From the IMG/VR virus record IMGVR_UViG_3300020390_000006, positions 1 to 47,350 of that record: a stretch of 47,350 nt of DNA; one strand, 5' to 3'. This DNA comes from a virus. Numbering within the stretch: the stretch's first letter is position 1; each line of letters begins with the position of its first letter. The notes under the pieces are model-generated. The model did not search any database. It had not been told where the DNA came from and saw only the letters and a program-made list of their open reading frames with translations. Position numbers and translations under genes: made by a program. Positions 6,063-14,876 of this stretch are shown piece by piece.

Positions 6063-6587
6063 ATGGCTGATACGTACACTCCTAAGAATAGGAAAACTAA
6101 GACTGAGTTTAAAGTAAATAAGAAAGCGGCTAAGCATCTGCAAAAAAACCAGCCTATGGGTGAAGGAACTTCAGTTAGATATAATGCTGTGAAGAAAGAT
6201 CTTTCAGATTACCGTATGTCTCGTAGAGAAGATAATAAAGCTACTAAATCTATTAAGCGTGGCGGCTCTTCAGCTAATCGTAGTAAAGCTGTAACTATGG
6301 ACAATCGTGCTGAGGTAGCTAAAGGTAGTAAGGCTTCTGGTGTATCTGTAAACAATAAAATGGTACGTCAAGGTAAAGTCAAAGCTGCTGAGAAGATGGT
6401 ACGTAAGGCTAAGAACAACATGGCTGGTAAACGTATGGGTGTCGCAGGTATAGCAGCCCAATCTGCAGCTACAGGTTTTGAAGTAGGCAAGGCTGTTCGT
6501 AAAGCAGTAGACAATGCTAATATGCGCAAAACAGCTAAGCAAGGATCTAATCGTTTTAAAGTTCGTCAGATGCAGAAGGATAAGTAA
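6063..6587 (+). CDS. Basic, Lys-rich protein (174 aa)
   Basis: Like the previous gene, strongly basic (NRKTKTEFKVNKKAAKH and further Lys/Arg clusters), with one Ala/Gly stretch (GVAGIAAQSAATG) near residue 125 that could be a short membrane-active helix. Its stop overlaps the next ATG (TAATG). Together with 5812-6051 it suggests DNA-condensing or head-associated factors ahead of the tail-fibre genes. Function unknown. Confidence 0.75.
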   Translation: MADTYTPKNRKTKTEFKVNKKAAKHLQKNQPMGEGTSVRYNAVKKDLSDYRMSRREDNKATKSIKRGGSSANRSKAVTMDNRAEVAKGSKASGVSVNNKMVRQGKVKAAEKMVRKAKNNMAGKRMGVAGIAAQSAATGFEVGKAVRKAVDNANMRKTAKQGSNRFKVRQMQKDK

Positions 6588-7537
6588 TGGGTAAACTATA
6601 CACACCTACACCAATCAGTAACATCTACAGTTCAGTTAATACTATTAACCAGAACTGGGATGACATTGCAGATGCACTAGATCTAACTCTGGCTAGGGAC
6701 GGTAGTACTCCTAATCAGATGGAAGACCTCATTGATATGAACTCTAATGATATCATCAATGCAGGTGCTATCTACATGGATCAGTTGTTTGTTGATGGTG
6801 CCCGGATCCCCTCTCTTCAAGAGATTGGGGAAACCTATGCTGATATGCTAGTAGCTCTCGCAGCTGGTGAGGCTGCTCAGTTAGCGGCTGAACAAGCACA
6901 GGCTGGTGCAGAGACTGCTGAAACCAACGCTGTTGCAGCTCAGACAGCAGCAGAGACAGCGCAGACAGCAGCTGAGTTAGCAGAAACTAACGCCGAAGCA
7001 TCGGAAACAGCTGCAGCTACTTCAGCCAGCAACGCAGCCACTAGTGAATCTAACGCTGCTCAAAGCGCAACAGATGCTGAGACTGCCCAGACAAACGCTG
7101 AGACTGCCGAGACCAATGCTGCTACTTCAGAAACAAACGCAGCACAGAGCGCTACAGACGCTCAGACAGCTCAAATTGCAGCGGAGCTAGCAGAGACTAA
7201 TGCAGAAACTGCAGAGTCTAATACACAAGCTATTGTAGATAACTTCTTCTCTGTGGTCGATGTGTCTACTGGCAAAACAGTGACTAGTTCAGATAACAGA
7301 ACTGTACAGCGTGTAACAGCTGCAGCCACTATTACTTTGCCGGAGGACTCTACTGAGAATCTTCCAGCAGGATTTACTATTGAAGTGATGAAAGATACTA
7401 CAGGGACGGTAGACTTTGCAGTTGAAGGTACAGATGTACTAAGAACTTCTGCAGGTACCGAGATCCTAACCCAATACAACTGGGCCACAGCTGTTAAGAT
7501 AGCTTCAGGGGTCTGGGCAATCTATGGTGATCTATAA
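6587..7537 (+). CDS. Tail fibre protein with Ala-rich coiled coil (316 aa)
   Basis: The N-terminal ~90 residues (MGKLYTPTPISNIYSSVNT) form a virion-attachment head shared with the next gene. Residues about 100-215 are a long run of ETNAAASETAA-type repeats, the trimeric coiled-coil shaft usual in podovirus and siphovirus fibres. The last ~95 residues form a beta-rich tip ending YNWATAVKIASGVWAIYGD. Stop and next start overlap (TAATGG). Likely recognises the host surface. Confidence 0.85.
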   Translation: MGKLYTPTPISNIYSSVNTINQNWDDIADALDLTLARDGSTPNQMEDLIDMNSNDIINAGAIYMDQLFVDGARIPSLQEIGETYADMLVALAAGEAAQLAAEQAQAGAETAETNAVAAQTAAETAQTAAELAETNAEASETAAATSASNAATSESNAAQSATDAETAQTNAETAETNAATSETNAAQSATDAQTAQIAAELAETNAETAESNTQAIVDNFFSVVDVSTGKTVTSSDNRTVQRVTAAATITLPEDSTENLPAGFTIEVMKDTTGTVDFAVEGTDVLRTSAGTEILTQYNWATAVKIASGVWAIYGDL

Positions 7538-8106
7538 TGGGTAAGTTGTTTACACCTCAAGACCTTAACTCAGGATTCAACAGCAATGCTAGTTTGAATG
7601 CTAACTTTAATGCCATTGAGACAGCGTTTGATAAGACGCTCTCTCGCACAGGAGAGACTCCAAATCAAATGGAAGCTGATTTGGATATGAATGGTAAGAC
7701 TATCTTCAATGCTACCGAGATTGATGTTGATACTCTAGTCACTAAAGTTATCTCTGTTAATGGCGGGGAGATCCCCAACCTTGAAGAATTGGAGTTCTTA
7801 GTAGAATCTCTTACCCCAGATTCAAAAGAGATTTCAGGAACCTACACTCTTAGAAGTGATGATAAGTTTAGAACTCTTATAGCTACATCTACCACAGAGA
7901 TCACTATTCCCAACACTGCAGGTATTGAGATTGGTTGGTATTGTCATGTGCAAAAAGCAACTACAGGTAATGTAACTTTTACCCCAGCTATAGGCGAGAC
8001 TATCCAAGCAGTGGATGATTCCAATGAGATCTTAGAACAATGGGGTTGGGTTTCAGTAATTAAATTATCAGATCATACTTGGGGCTTAGTAGGGAATCTG
8101 GCATAA
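7537..8106 (+). CDS. Tail fibre paralogue lacking the coiled coil (189 aa)
   Basis: Head (MGKLFTPQDLNSGFNSN, then TPNQMEADLDMNGK) and tip (QWGWVSVIKLSDHTWGLVGN) match the preceding fibre in order, but the Ala-rich shaft is missing. Best explained as a duplication of the fibre gene with loss or gain of the shaft. It may form a short accessory fibre or a hetero-trimer partner. Confidence 0.8.
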   Translation: MGKLFTPQDLNSGFNSNASLNANFNAIETAFDKTLSRTGETPNQMEADLDMNGKTIFNATEIDVDTLVTKVISVNGGEIPNLEELEFLVESLTPDSKEISGTYTLRSDDKFRTLIATSTTEITIPNTAGIEIGWYCHVQKATTGNVTFTPAIGETIQAVDDSNEILEQWGWVSVIKLSDHTWGLVGNLA

Positions 8107-8534
8107 TGTTGTGGTCTAAGATAGGTATTGATTCTAGACGTAAGTATTATCTTAGTGAGCTTTACCCTGTCGCTCCTGAGATTCAAGAATACAATACAGA
8201 TCTAGAAATCAAGCAAATAGAGTTAAAACTTGTACCTACAGGTGAAGCTTTAGAACACTATAATACATCTTTATCTATTCAAGAGATTGATTTTAGGGAT
8301 GTTCGTAAAGATGTTTCTACCCCTGTAGAAGAGTACAACACTTCTTTACAAATCAATTCTATAGTCCTGGACAGTATTCTTGTAGAAGTGGAAACGCCTA
8401 TAGAAGAATATAATACTAATATGGCAGTACAAGTTTTAAACTATATGCCTAATAAGGTTATAACAGGTACAGCCCCAACAGAAGAGTATAATACCTCTAT
8501 AACAATTTCAAGCATTTCTTTGGAGCTAGCGTAA
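8106..8534 (+). CDS. Virion-associated protein with five EYNT repeats (142 aa)
   Basis: Start taken at 8106, whose ATG overlaps the upstream stop (TAATG). After a short head (MLWSKIGIDSRRKYY) the sequence carries five copies of a ~15-28-residue unit with core (E/H)YNT-x-(L/I/M)-x-(I/V): EYNTDLEIKQI, HYNTSLSIQEI, EYNTSLQINSI, EYNTNMAVQVL and EYNTSITISSI. Alternating polar and hydrophobic residues suggest beta strands stacking into a solenoid or fibre tip. Family not recognised. Confidence 0.75.
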   Translation: MLWSKIGIDSRRKYYLSELYPVAPEIQEYNTDLEIKQIELKLVPTGEALEHYNTSLSIQEIDFRDVRKDVSTPVEEYNTSLQINSIVLDSILVEVETPIEEYNTNMAVQVLNYMPNKVITGTAPTEEYNTSITISSISLELA

Positions 8535-8536
8535 AA

Positions 8537-9415
8537 ATGAACAATAGAGCAACTTTAAATTTAAACTATTCCGGCCGTTTTAAAGCCGAAATCCTAAAAG
8601 ACAACGAAGTAGTTCGAGAGTCTTGTTGGTCAGATAATATTGTAGTTAATAATTATTTAAATAACATTGCTTCTGATAGCGGTAATACTGGTGGTATAGG
8701 TAGTATAGCTGTTGGAACTGGAACAACAGCACCAGCAGCTACCGATACAGCTCTTGTTAATCAAATAGGTACTACTTCTAATTCTGTGGATTCTTCTAGT
8801 ACTAATCAAGTTACAGTTGTTCCTTACTATGCTAGTGACAGCTACACTTTTATTTTTAATATTGGTGAAGTTTCGGGAAATATAACAGAAGTATCTGCTA
8901 ATACGTTTTCTGGCGGGATAGCTAGTAGAGCTCTATTTAGAGATGAGTTTGGAGATCCTACATCTGTAACTGTTTTAGCAGACGAACAATTGCGTGTTAC
9001 TTATGAGATGAGATTGACTATACCAGACACTGATGTATTGGCTACAGTAAATGGATATAATCTTACGATAAGGCCTTCTAGTGCGAGTGGGACCGCTTGG
9101 TCTCCAGGATTAAGTATTATCGATTCTACAGCAAATCCTAGAATAACTGCTTATAGTGGACCTATAGGAGATTTTACTGCATTCCCTTCAGGTACTCAAG
9201 CAGGTGCTTCTTCAGTTACAGTTGAGCCGTATGTAGTAGATTCTTTTCAAAGAGAGTTTACTTATACTTGGGATACGGCTCGTGCAAACTTTGATATACA
9301 ATCTTTTAGATCCTATCAATCTGTAGCATTTCAAATAGGTGTTGACCCGGTAATTCCTAAAACATCTAATGATTTACTCTCCTTAACGGTTCTCTATAGT
9401 CTTGGAAGACCTTAA
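8537..9415 (+). CDS. Tail fibre/spike-like protein (292 aa)
   Basis: Begins MNNRATLNLNYSGRFKAEIL, then WSDNIVVNNYLNNIA and IAVGTGTTAPAATDTALVN, a pattern seen in phage tail-fibre or putative receptor-binding proteins (N-rich beta folds with AVGTG-type turns). Low Cys, high Thr/Ser/Asn, no membrane segment. Stop overlaps the next start (TTAATGG). Lies inside the fibre block, so probably part of the adsorption apparatus. Confidence 0.7.
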   Translation: MNNRATLNLNYSGRFKAEILKDNEVVRESCWSDNIVVNNYLNNIASDSGNTGGIGSIAVGTGTTAPAATDTALVNQIGTTSNSVDSSSTNQVTVVPYYASDSYTFIFNIGEVSGNITEVSANTFSGGIASRALFRDEFGDPTSVTVLADEQLRVTYEMRLTIPDTDVLATVNGYNLTIRPSSASGTAWSPGLSIIDSTANPRITAYSGPIGDFTAFPSGTQAGASSVTVEPYVVDSFQREFTYTWDTARANFDIQSFRSYQSVAFQIGVDPVIPKTSNDLLSLTVLYSLGRP

Positions 9416-9990
9416 TGGCTTTACCTAATAACTCTCTTTCCCCTCTAACAAACCCAGAACCTTTCGTAGAAGGCGCTCAATTCCCTATCCTTTTAGAAAA
9501 GGATATTGAGAGGGGAGGTATTGCTATTCAAGATTCTTCTCAAGGCTTAGATGTTAAGTTTTGGTATGCTGAAATTCTTGATGCTTCTGATATTATCATC
9601 TATGCTGATGATGTAGAGCCTATTACTTTTTACTCAGGTAATAATATTACAGAAGTTAGTTTAGCTTTTGATCAGGTAATGAGGCCTACTGTAGCTTTCG
9701 TAGAAAACGGTATGACTAAGCTCAGGTGGTACGATTCCCAGTCTGGACAAACAGTTACTACAGAATATTCTTCCGAATATGTTTCTCCTAAAGTAACTCT
9801 TGATCTTAATAAACAATCTCAAGTTAGTGAGAGTGATATTGTTTTTGCTTATGTAAGAGATAATAAACTTTATTATAGAGATCAAGGTGATCGTTACGGC
9901 GTAGAGTATTTACTCTCTGAAAGACCCCTTCGTAGATTACAGAAGATAGGTTTTACAGCAGGATCTAGAATGCAGTTCATGGGTATTTAA
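9415..9990 (+). CDS. Tail/adsorption-associated protein (191 aa)
   Basis: Begins MALPNNSLSPLTNPEPFVEG and is mostly beta with aromatic pairs (FWYAEIL, LRWYDSQSGQ, FAYVRDNKLYYRDQGDRYG). The last motif resembles repeats that report virion attachment proteins, but I cannot name the family. It ends one nucleotide before the terminase small-subunit gene, linking the fibre block with packaging. Confidence 0.65.
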   Translation: MALPNNSLSPLTNPEPFVEGAQFPILLEKDIERGGIAIQDSSQGLDVKFWYAEILDASDIIIYADDVEPITFYSGNNITEVSLAFDQVMRPTVAFVENGMTKLRWYDSQSGQTVTTEYSSEYVSPKVTLDLNKQSQVSESDIVFAYVRDNKLYYRDQGDRYGVEYLLSERPLRRLQKIGFTAGSRMQFMGI

Positions 9991-9991
9991 A

Positions 9992-10501
9992 ATGGATAGA
10001 ACTTACTATGATGCAATGAATCGTCCTCGCACGGAATCACTCTTCCTCGAGACATTCAAGAACCAACTCAAGGGTGACTACGAACCTGTGTACACCATGC
10101 GTCCGTATGATCACAAGGGTTGTCGTTCAGCTTGTCAGATCTACATGAACGCTGACTCAGAGTATGATGCAGCCATGCAAATCGTTAATGACATGCGTCA
10201 TTGGCGTAAGCTGTGTGGCCTCCGTTGGTTCATGAAAGGTTCAGACGATGGTTCGTTCGATGGGCTTGAGCAATGGCGTAAAGACAAAGCCGCTAAGGAT
10301 GCTACCGAAGCCGTACGTCATTTGAAAGACAAAGCTGCAGACGGTAACGTCACTGCACAGAAGACCCTTCTCGATTACTTCAGTGGTAAATCAGGAGCTG
10401 GTCGTCCTAAGAAAGAAACTGAGAATACAGTACAGCAAGAGCGTGAAGCTAAGATCTTAGACATTCATAAGCAGATTAAAGCAAAGCAGAAGCAGGACTA
10501 A
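9992..10501 (+). CDS. Terminase small subunit (169 aa)
   Basis: Placed directly before the large terminase with adjacent stop/start. The length and pattern fit podovirus small terminases: helical N-terminal half with aromatic DNA-contact candidates (HWRKLCGLRWFMKG), then a Lys/Ala helix and a basic C-terminal tail (KQIKAKQKQD). It would recognise the packaging site and feed DNA to the motor. Assigned mainly from context plus GRPKKE-type basic linker. Confidence 0.7.
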   Translation: MDRTYYDAMNRPRTESLFLETFKNQLKGDYEPVYTMRPYDHKGCRSACQIYMNADSEYDAAMQIVNDMRHWRKLCGLRWFMKGSDDGSFDGLEQWRKDKAAKDATEAVRHLKDKAADGNVTAQKTLLDYFSGKSGAGRPKKETENTVQQEREAKILDIHKQIKAKQKQD

Positions 10502-12073
10502 ATGGTTAGCAAGCAGCTAGAGGAAGCCAGAGAGTTTTACGAAAACGATCTCTACGAATTCGCCAAGTATCTTAATCCTAATTATGTATACGGCGAGATT
10601 CACGAGACTGTGTTTCGCTGGTTACAAGAGGAAGGCACTAGCAGCAAGCAGCTTCTTCTACTTCCACGTGGCCATCTCAAATCACACTGTATTGCAGTTT
10701 GGACTGTGTGGACTATCACACGGCAACCTTGGTGCTCGATCATCTATGTATCGGCAGGGGAAGAACTGGCTAAAGCCCAGGTGTATGTTATTAAGAACAT
10801 GCTGACTTCCGATCAATACAGATTACTGTGGCCGGAGATGGTACGTGAAGAAGATTCTAAAAGGGATAAGTGGTCAGCTTGGGCAATCAATGTCGACCAT
10901 CCTGAACGAAAGAAACGGGGTACTCGAGACTACACTCTTTTTGTTAGGACTGTCAAGTCTAATGCTACTGGCCTCCATTGTTCTCATCTTGTGTTCGATG
11001 ATGTGGTTGTCCCGGCTAATGCTTATAGTCCTGCTGGACGTACCGAAGTACGCCAGGCAGTGTCTCAGTTTTCTTCAGTCCTTAATCCAGGCGGGGTCAT
11101 CAAGGCTGTAGGTACTAGGTATCACCCTAAAGATATCTATGGTCAGTTTGAAGTAGCTAAGAAGCGGGTACATGATAACATCACTGGCGAGTTCATTACT
11201 GAGCAGCTGGTATGGGAAGTGATGGAGCGAAAGGTCGAGTCCAACGGGGACATGACTGGTAGATTCCTATGGCCACGTACCAAATGTCCTAAGAACAATG
11301 AGTGGTATGGCTTCGATCTGAATACACTAGCCGAGATCCGTGCACAATACGAATCAGTAGGTGAGCTGGTACAGTTCTACGCTCAGTACTACAATGATCC
11401 TAATGACCCTGAGTCTAACAGGCTTCAGTACAGTGACTTCGTCTACTACGATAAAGCTCACCTCAGTAACTCTGGGGGTAACTGGTTTATCTCAGGTCGA
11501 GCTCTTAACATCTATGCAGGCATGGATATCGCATGGACTGAGGGTGAGACATCTGACTACACCGCAATCGTAGTGATAGGTGTAGACGAGGAAGGCTTCA
11601 TCTATGTCTTAGACATGGTTAAATTCAGGACTCATGACTACGAAGTCTTCTACGACCACATCACCAGGCTCCACGACTACTGGGGCTTTAAGCGTATGAG
11701 GGTGGAGACCAACTCAGGTGGTCGACTAGTAGCTAATCAGATCGAAACGTATATCAGACGGGAAGGTCGTCATCTTATTATCGATCCCAGCTACGCTTCT
11801 TCTAACTCAGGTAAGAAGTTCGAGCGTCATGCATCAGTGCTGGAGTGGCGCTACAAGAAGAAGCATATTAAACATTTCAAAGGCGGGCTAACGCCAGACC
11901 TCGAAGATGAGGTTGTAATGGCAAGGCCCGCTCATGATGACTTAGAGGATGCCCTCTGCTCCGCAGTTGAAATTGCTCGGCCACCGAGTGCACGTGGCGG
12001 CAGAATAGGTGTTAAACGAGACAACGTCGTAATCGCTAGCAATCGATTCGGCGGTAGGAGAATGATTAGATGA
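10502..12073 (+). CDS. terL: Terminase large subunit (523 aa)
   Basis: ATP-driven packaging motor with nuclease. The P-loop is PRGHLKS at residues 55-61, the variant typical of T7-type large terminases; Walker B LVFDD lies at 163-167. The nuclease domain shows AGMDIAW at 339-345 as first acidic site, VETNSGG near 401-407 and HDDLEDA near 478. Length (523) is slightly below T7 gp19 (586). It overlaps the portal start by 4 nt. Confidence 0.95.
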   Translation: MVSKQLEEAREFYENDLYEFAKYLNPNYVYGEIHETVFRWLQEEGTSSKQLLLLPRGHLKSHCIAVWTVWTITRQPWCSIIYVSAGEELAKAQVYVIKNMLTSDQYRLLWPEMVREEDSKRDKWSAWAINVDHPERKKRGTRDYTLFVRTVKSNATGLHCSHLVFDDVVVPANAYSPAGRTEVRQAVSQFSSVLNPGGVIKAVGTRYHPKDIYGQFEVAKKRVHDNITGEFITEQLVWEVMERKVESNGDMTGRFLWPRTKCPKNNEWYGFDLNTLAEIRAQYESVGELVQFYAQYYNDPNDPESNRLQYSDFVYYDKAHLSNSGGNWFISGRALNIYAGMDIAWTEGETSDYTAIVVIGVDEEGFIYVLDMVKFRTHDYEVFYDHITRLHDYWGFKRMRVETNSGGRLVANQIETYIRREGRHLIIDPSYASSNSGKKFERHASVLEWRYKKKHIKHFKGGLTPDLEDEVVMARPAHDDLEDALCSAVEIARPPSARGGRIGVKRDNVVIASNRFGGRRMIR

Positions 12074-13848
12074 GTGCTGGAGCTAGCCTAGACATTGGCA
12101 ACATTATGGAGTCAGAGCATCAAACAGCTTGTGAGATTGCTCGGCTCTGGCTAGAATGGAATTCATCTCGTTCAATCTGGAAGCAGAGGGTTAACGAGAC
12201 TCGGCAATATGTGTTTGCCACCAGTACCAAGGAAACTACCAACGTACAGAACCCTTGGTCGCATAGTACTAACATCCCGAAGATCGCACAGATCTATGAC
12301 AACCTGAAGGCTAACTATCTGCAAGGCTTGTTCCCTAATCCTAACTGGCTTACCTTTGAAGGTGAAGACGAGGAAGGGGTAACCAAAGCTAAGCGGGATA
12401 TCGTAGAGTCTTATCTCAAGACCAAGCACCGTCTTTCAGATTTCCGGAATGTAGTAGGTAAACTTCTCGATGACTGGGTACTGACGGGTAACGCCTTTGC
12501 GCAGGTAACCTACGAAGTAGAGAAGCATATTGACCCTGACACAGGTATCGATGAGACAGGTTTCGTAGGCCCTCGTGTCTATCGAGTATCTCCTTTCGAT
12601 ATTGTATTCAATCCTCTAGCCACTACCTTTGAAGATTCTCCTAAGATCATCCGGTCTATTAAAACCCTCGGTGAACTTAAACGGGAAATCGAAGAGAATC
12701 CTGAACTTCAATATGAGCAGGAAATCTTCGATAAAGTTATAGGCTTGCGGGAGAACCTTACCCACTTCGAAGCTGAAGATATTGAAAAGTATTTCCAGTT
12801 GCAGATGGATGGGTTCGGTACCTTCGGCGAGTATATTAAGTCGGGCTACGTAGAGATCTTAGATTTCTATGGTGACATTTACGATAAAGATACTGGCGAG
12901 TTCTACAAGAACTATGTATGCACAGTAGTGGATCGTAAGTGGATCATCCGTCGTCAGCCGCTTGAGACTTGGACTGGTCGCCCCCACATCTACCATGTAG
13001 GTTGGCGTGAGCGTACAGATAACCTTTGGGCCATGGGTCCTTTGGATAATCTGGTAGGCATGCAATACCGGATCAACCACCTGGAGAACGCTCGTGCAGA
13101 TGCGTTCGACCAGATGATTGCTCCTGATATTGTATACCGTGGCGATGTCCAAGAACATCTGGGAGAGAACGGTAGCGTAATCTACGAAGCCCCTGAGGGT
13201 GGTGATGTACGTTACCTGGCACCAGACACTACAGTACTCCAAGCAGACTTCCAGATCCAACAGTTGGAAGATAAGATGGAACTGTATTCAGGTGCGCCTC
13301 GAGAAGCTATGGGTATTCGTACCCCAGGGGAGAAGACAGCGTTCGAAGTCCAGTCTCTCCAGAACGCAGCGTCTCGTATCTTCCAGAATAAAATGACTCA
13401 CTTTGAGATCAACATGCTCGAGAAGATCGTGAATGCTGAGATTGAAGTGGCCCGTCGTAACCTGAATACTACGGACATCATCAAGATTGTAGATGATGAT
13501 ACTGGTGTTCAAGAGTTCATGACTATCACCAAGGACGACATTACAGCTAACGGCAAGCTCGTACCTGTAGGTGCTCGTCACTTTGCACGCCAGTCACAGC
13601 TGGCACAAGACCTGGCCCAGTTCCAGCAGATGGTAAGTGTAGATCCTGAAATGATGCAACACTTGTCCTCTGTACGTATGGCCCAGCTCTGGGAAGATAT
13701 CCTTGGGCTAGAGAAGTTTAATCTCTTCTCACCCAATGTACGTATCATGGAGCGTATGGAGTCTCAGCAACTACAACAAGTTGCACAGCAACAGGTGGCT
13801 GAAGACCAGGCACTCGGACAACAGATGGCTATGGGTCAACCTGTATGA
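12070..13848 (+). CDS. Portal (head-tail connector) protein (592 aa)
   Basis: T7 gp8-type connector by position and features: ACEIARLWLEWNSSRSIWKQR at the start, a conserved middle with YRINHLENARADAFDQM, and APREAMGIRTPGEKTAFEVQ near residue 410, typical of this portal family. The Gln-rich C terminus (QQLQQVAQQQVAEDQ) would line the lower portal. Twelve copies form the vertex through which DNA passes. Stop overlaps the next ATG. Confidence 0.9.
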   Translation: MSAGASLDIGNIMESEHQTACEIARLWLEWNSSRSIWKQRVNETRQYVFATSTKETTNVQNPWSHSTNIPKIAQIYDNLKANYLQGLFPNPNWLTFEGEDEEGVTKAKRDIVESYLKTKHRLSDFRNVVGKLLDDWVLTGNAFAQVTYEVEKHIDPDTGIDETGFVGPRVYRVSPFDIVFNPLATTFEDSPKIIRSIKTLGELKREIEENPELQYEQEIFDKVIGLRENLTHFEAEDIEKYFQLQMDGFGTFGEYIKSGYVEILDFYGDIYDKDTGEFYKNYVCTVVDRKWIIRRQPLETWTGRPHIYHVGWRERTDNLWAMGPLDNLVGMQYRINHLENARADAFDQMIAPDIVYRGDVQEHLGENGSVIYEAPEGGDVRYLAPDTTVLQADFQIQQLEDKMELYSGAPREAMGIRTPGEKTAFEVQSLQNAASRIFQNKMTHFEINMLEKIVNAEIEVARRNLNTTDIIKIVDDDTGVQEFMTITKDDITANGKLVPVGARHFARQSQLAQDLAQFQQMVSVDPEMMQHLSSVRMAQLWEDILGLEKFNLFSPNVRIMERMESQQLQQVAQQQVAEDQALGQQMAMGQPV

Positions 13849-14099
13849 TAGATAAAACACAACTTGTAATTCCTAGCTGGCTAACCAGAGGTCTTACTCA
13901 AGAGTCTAAAGAACGTGTAGAAGCTGGATACAAAGATGCAGTGTGGCTACTCAAACGTATTCGTAATCATTACGAGGAAGAGCTTGAGAGCTTATATAAA
14001 GACGCTGACGAGCTTTTAACACATGAAGAGTACATCTACGGGGCTGCACACAGAAAAGCCCTGAGAGAGCTTTTGAGAGCCTTTCCCAGCGATAATTAA
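13845..14099 (+). CDS. Small helical protein between portal and scaffold (84 aa)
   Basis: Starts MIDKTQLVIPSWLTRG and is charged and helical (LKRIRNHYEEELESLYKDADELL). It overlaps the portal gene by 4 nt. Genes of this size and place occur in several podoviruses and may help assembly, but I recognise no family. Confidence 0.75.
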   Translation: MIDKTQLVIPSWLTRGLTQESKERVEAGYKDAVWLLKRIRNHYEEELESLYKDADELLTHEEYIYGAAHRKALRELLRAFPSDN

Positions 14100-14119
14100 T
14101 ATTGAGGTCACAAACCATT

Positions 14120-14851
14120 ATGACATCCTTTTTAAATCAAGGCAACGGTGAGCAAGGCAACCAGGCCGAGCAACATACCGAAGAACAGCAGTTCTCACAA
14201 GAACCGCAGAACAATACTGAAGACTACTTCTTGAAAGTAGGCGATCGAGTTTTCAAATCCAAAGAAGATGTTGAAAACCACATCGGCCATGCACAGAATC
14301 ATATTTCCAAGCTGGAGAGTGATTTCGAAGCTGCCACCAGTCTAGTAGACCGGCAGCAAATGTTGCTTGAAAAAGCACGGAAGGTCGATGATCTTATGGA
14401 TGCTGTCGCGAACAATCAGAACTCTTCTGGAAACGCCGAGGAAACCCCTCAGCTTAGCAAGGAGGAGGTTATTGCAGATGCCGTCAAGGCTTTTGAACAG
14501 CGCCAAACGGAGCAGACCCAAGCTCAACAGGCTGAGCAGAACTGGAACGAAGTTACCAGTACACTGACTCAAGCATTTGGGGATAAGACTAATGAAGTCG
14601 TTCAAAAGGTGGCTAGTGAAAACGGACTGAGCGTAGAGGATGCTGCTAGTATGGCACGTAAACACCCCAAGGTGTTCCTCAAGATGTTCGATGTCCAAGC
14701 TACTAAGCCGTCTGCACAACCAACTCGAAGCTCTGTTAACACAGAAAGCTTCTCTGAACGCCCTGCCGAGCAGCCGCGTAAATCATTCATGCGAATGAGT
14801 GCTAAAGAGAAAGCTAGTCGTGTTCATCAGATGCTTCAAGAATTAGAATAA
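14120..14851 (+). CDS. Capsid scaffolding/assembly protein (243 aa)
   Basis: Start set at the ATG at 14120 (MTSFLNQGNGEQGNQ) with GAGGT upstream. Features of T7 gp9-like scaffolds: Gln/Glu-rich, disordered N terminus, central coiled coil (HAQNHISKLESDFEAATSLVDRQ), and a basic C-terminal helix (RMSAKEKASRVHQMLQEL) that would contact the capsid protein. It directly precedes the capsid gene. Confidence 0.85.
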   Translation: MTSFLNQGNGEQGNQAEQHTEEQQFSQEPQNNTEDYFLKVGDRVFKSKEDVENHIGHAQNHISKLESDFEAATSLVDRQQMLLEKARKVDDLMDAVANNQNSSGNAEETPQLSKEEVIADAVKAFEQRQTEQTQAQQAEQNWNEVTSTLTQAFGDKTNEVVQKVASENGLSVEDAASMARKHPKVFLKMFDVQATKPSAQPTRSSVNTESFSERPAEQPRKSFMRMSAKEKASRVHQMLQELE

Positions 14852-14876
14852 TAGCTAAGTTTTTGAGGAATATAAA

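Noticed and set aside
10662-10671. Third parS-like core TTCCACGTGG
   Set aside because: Outer bases of the palindrome are missing and the stretch encodes the essential terminase P-loop (PRGHLK).
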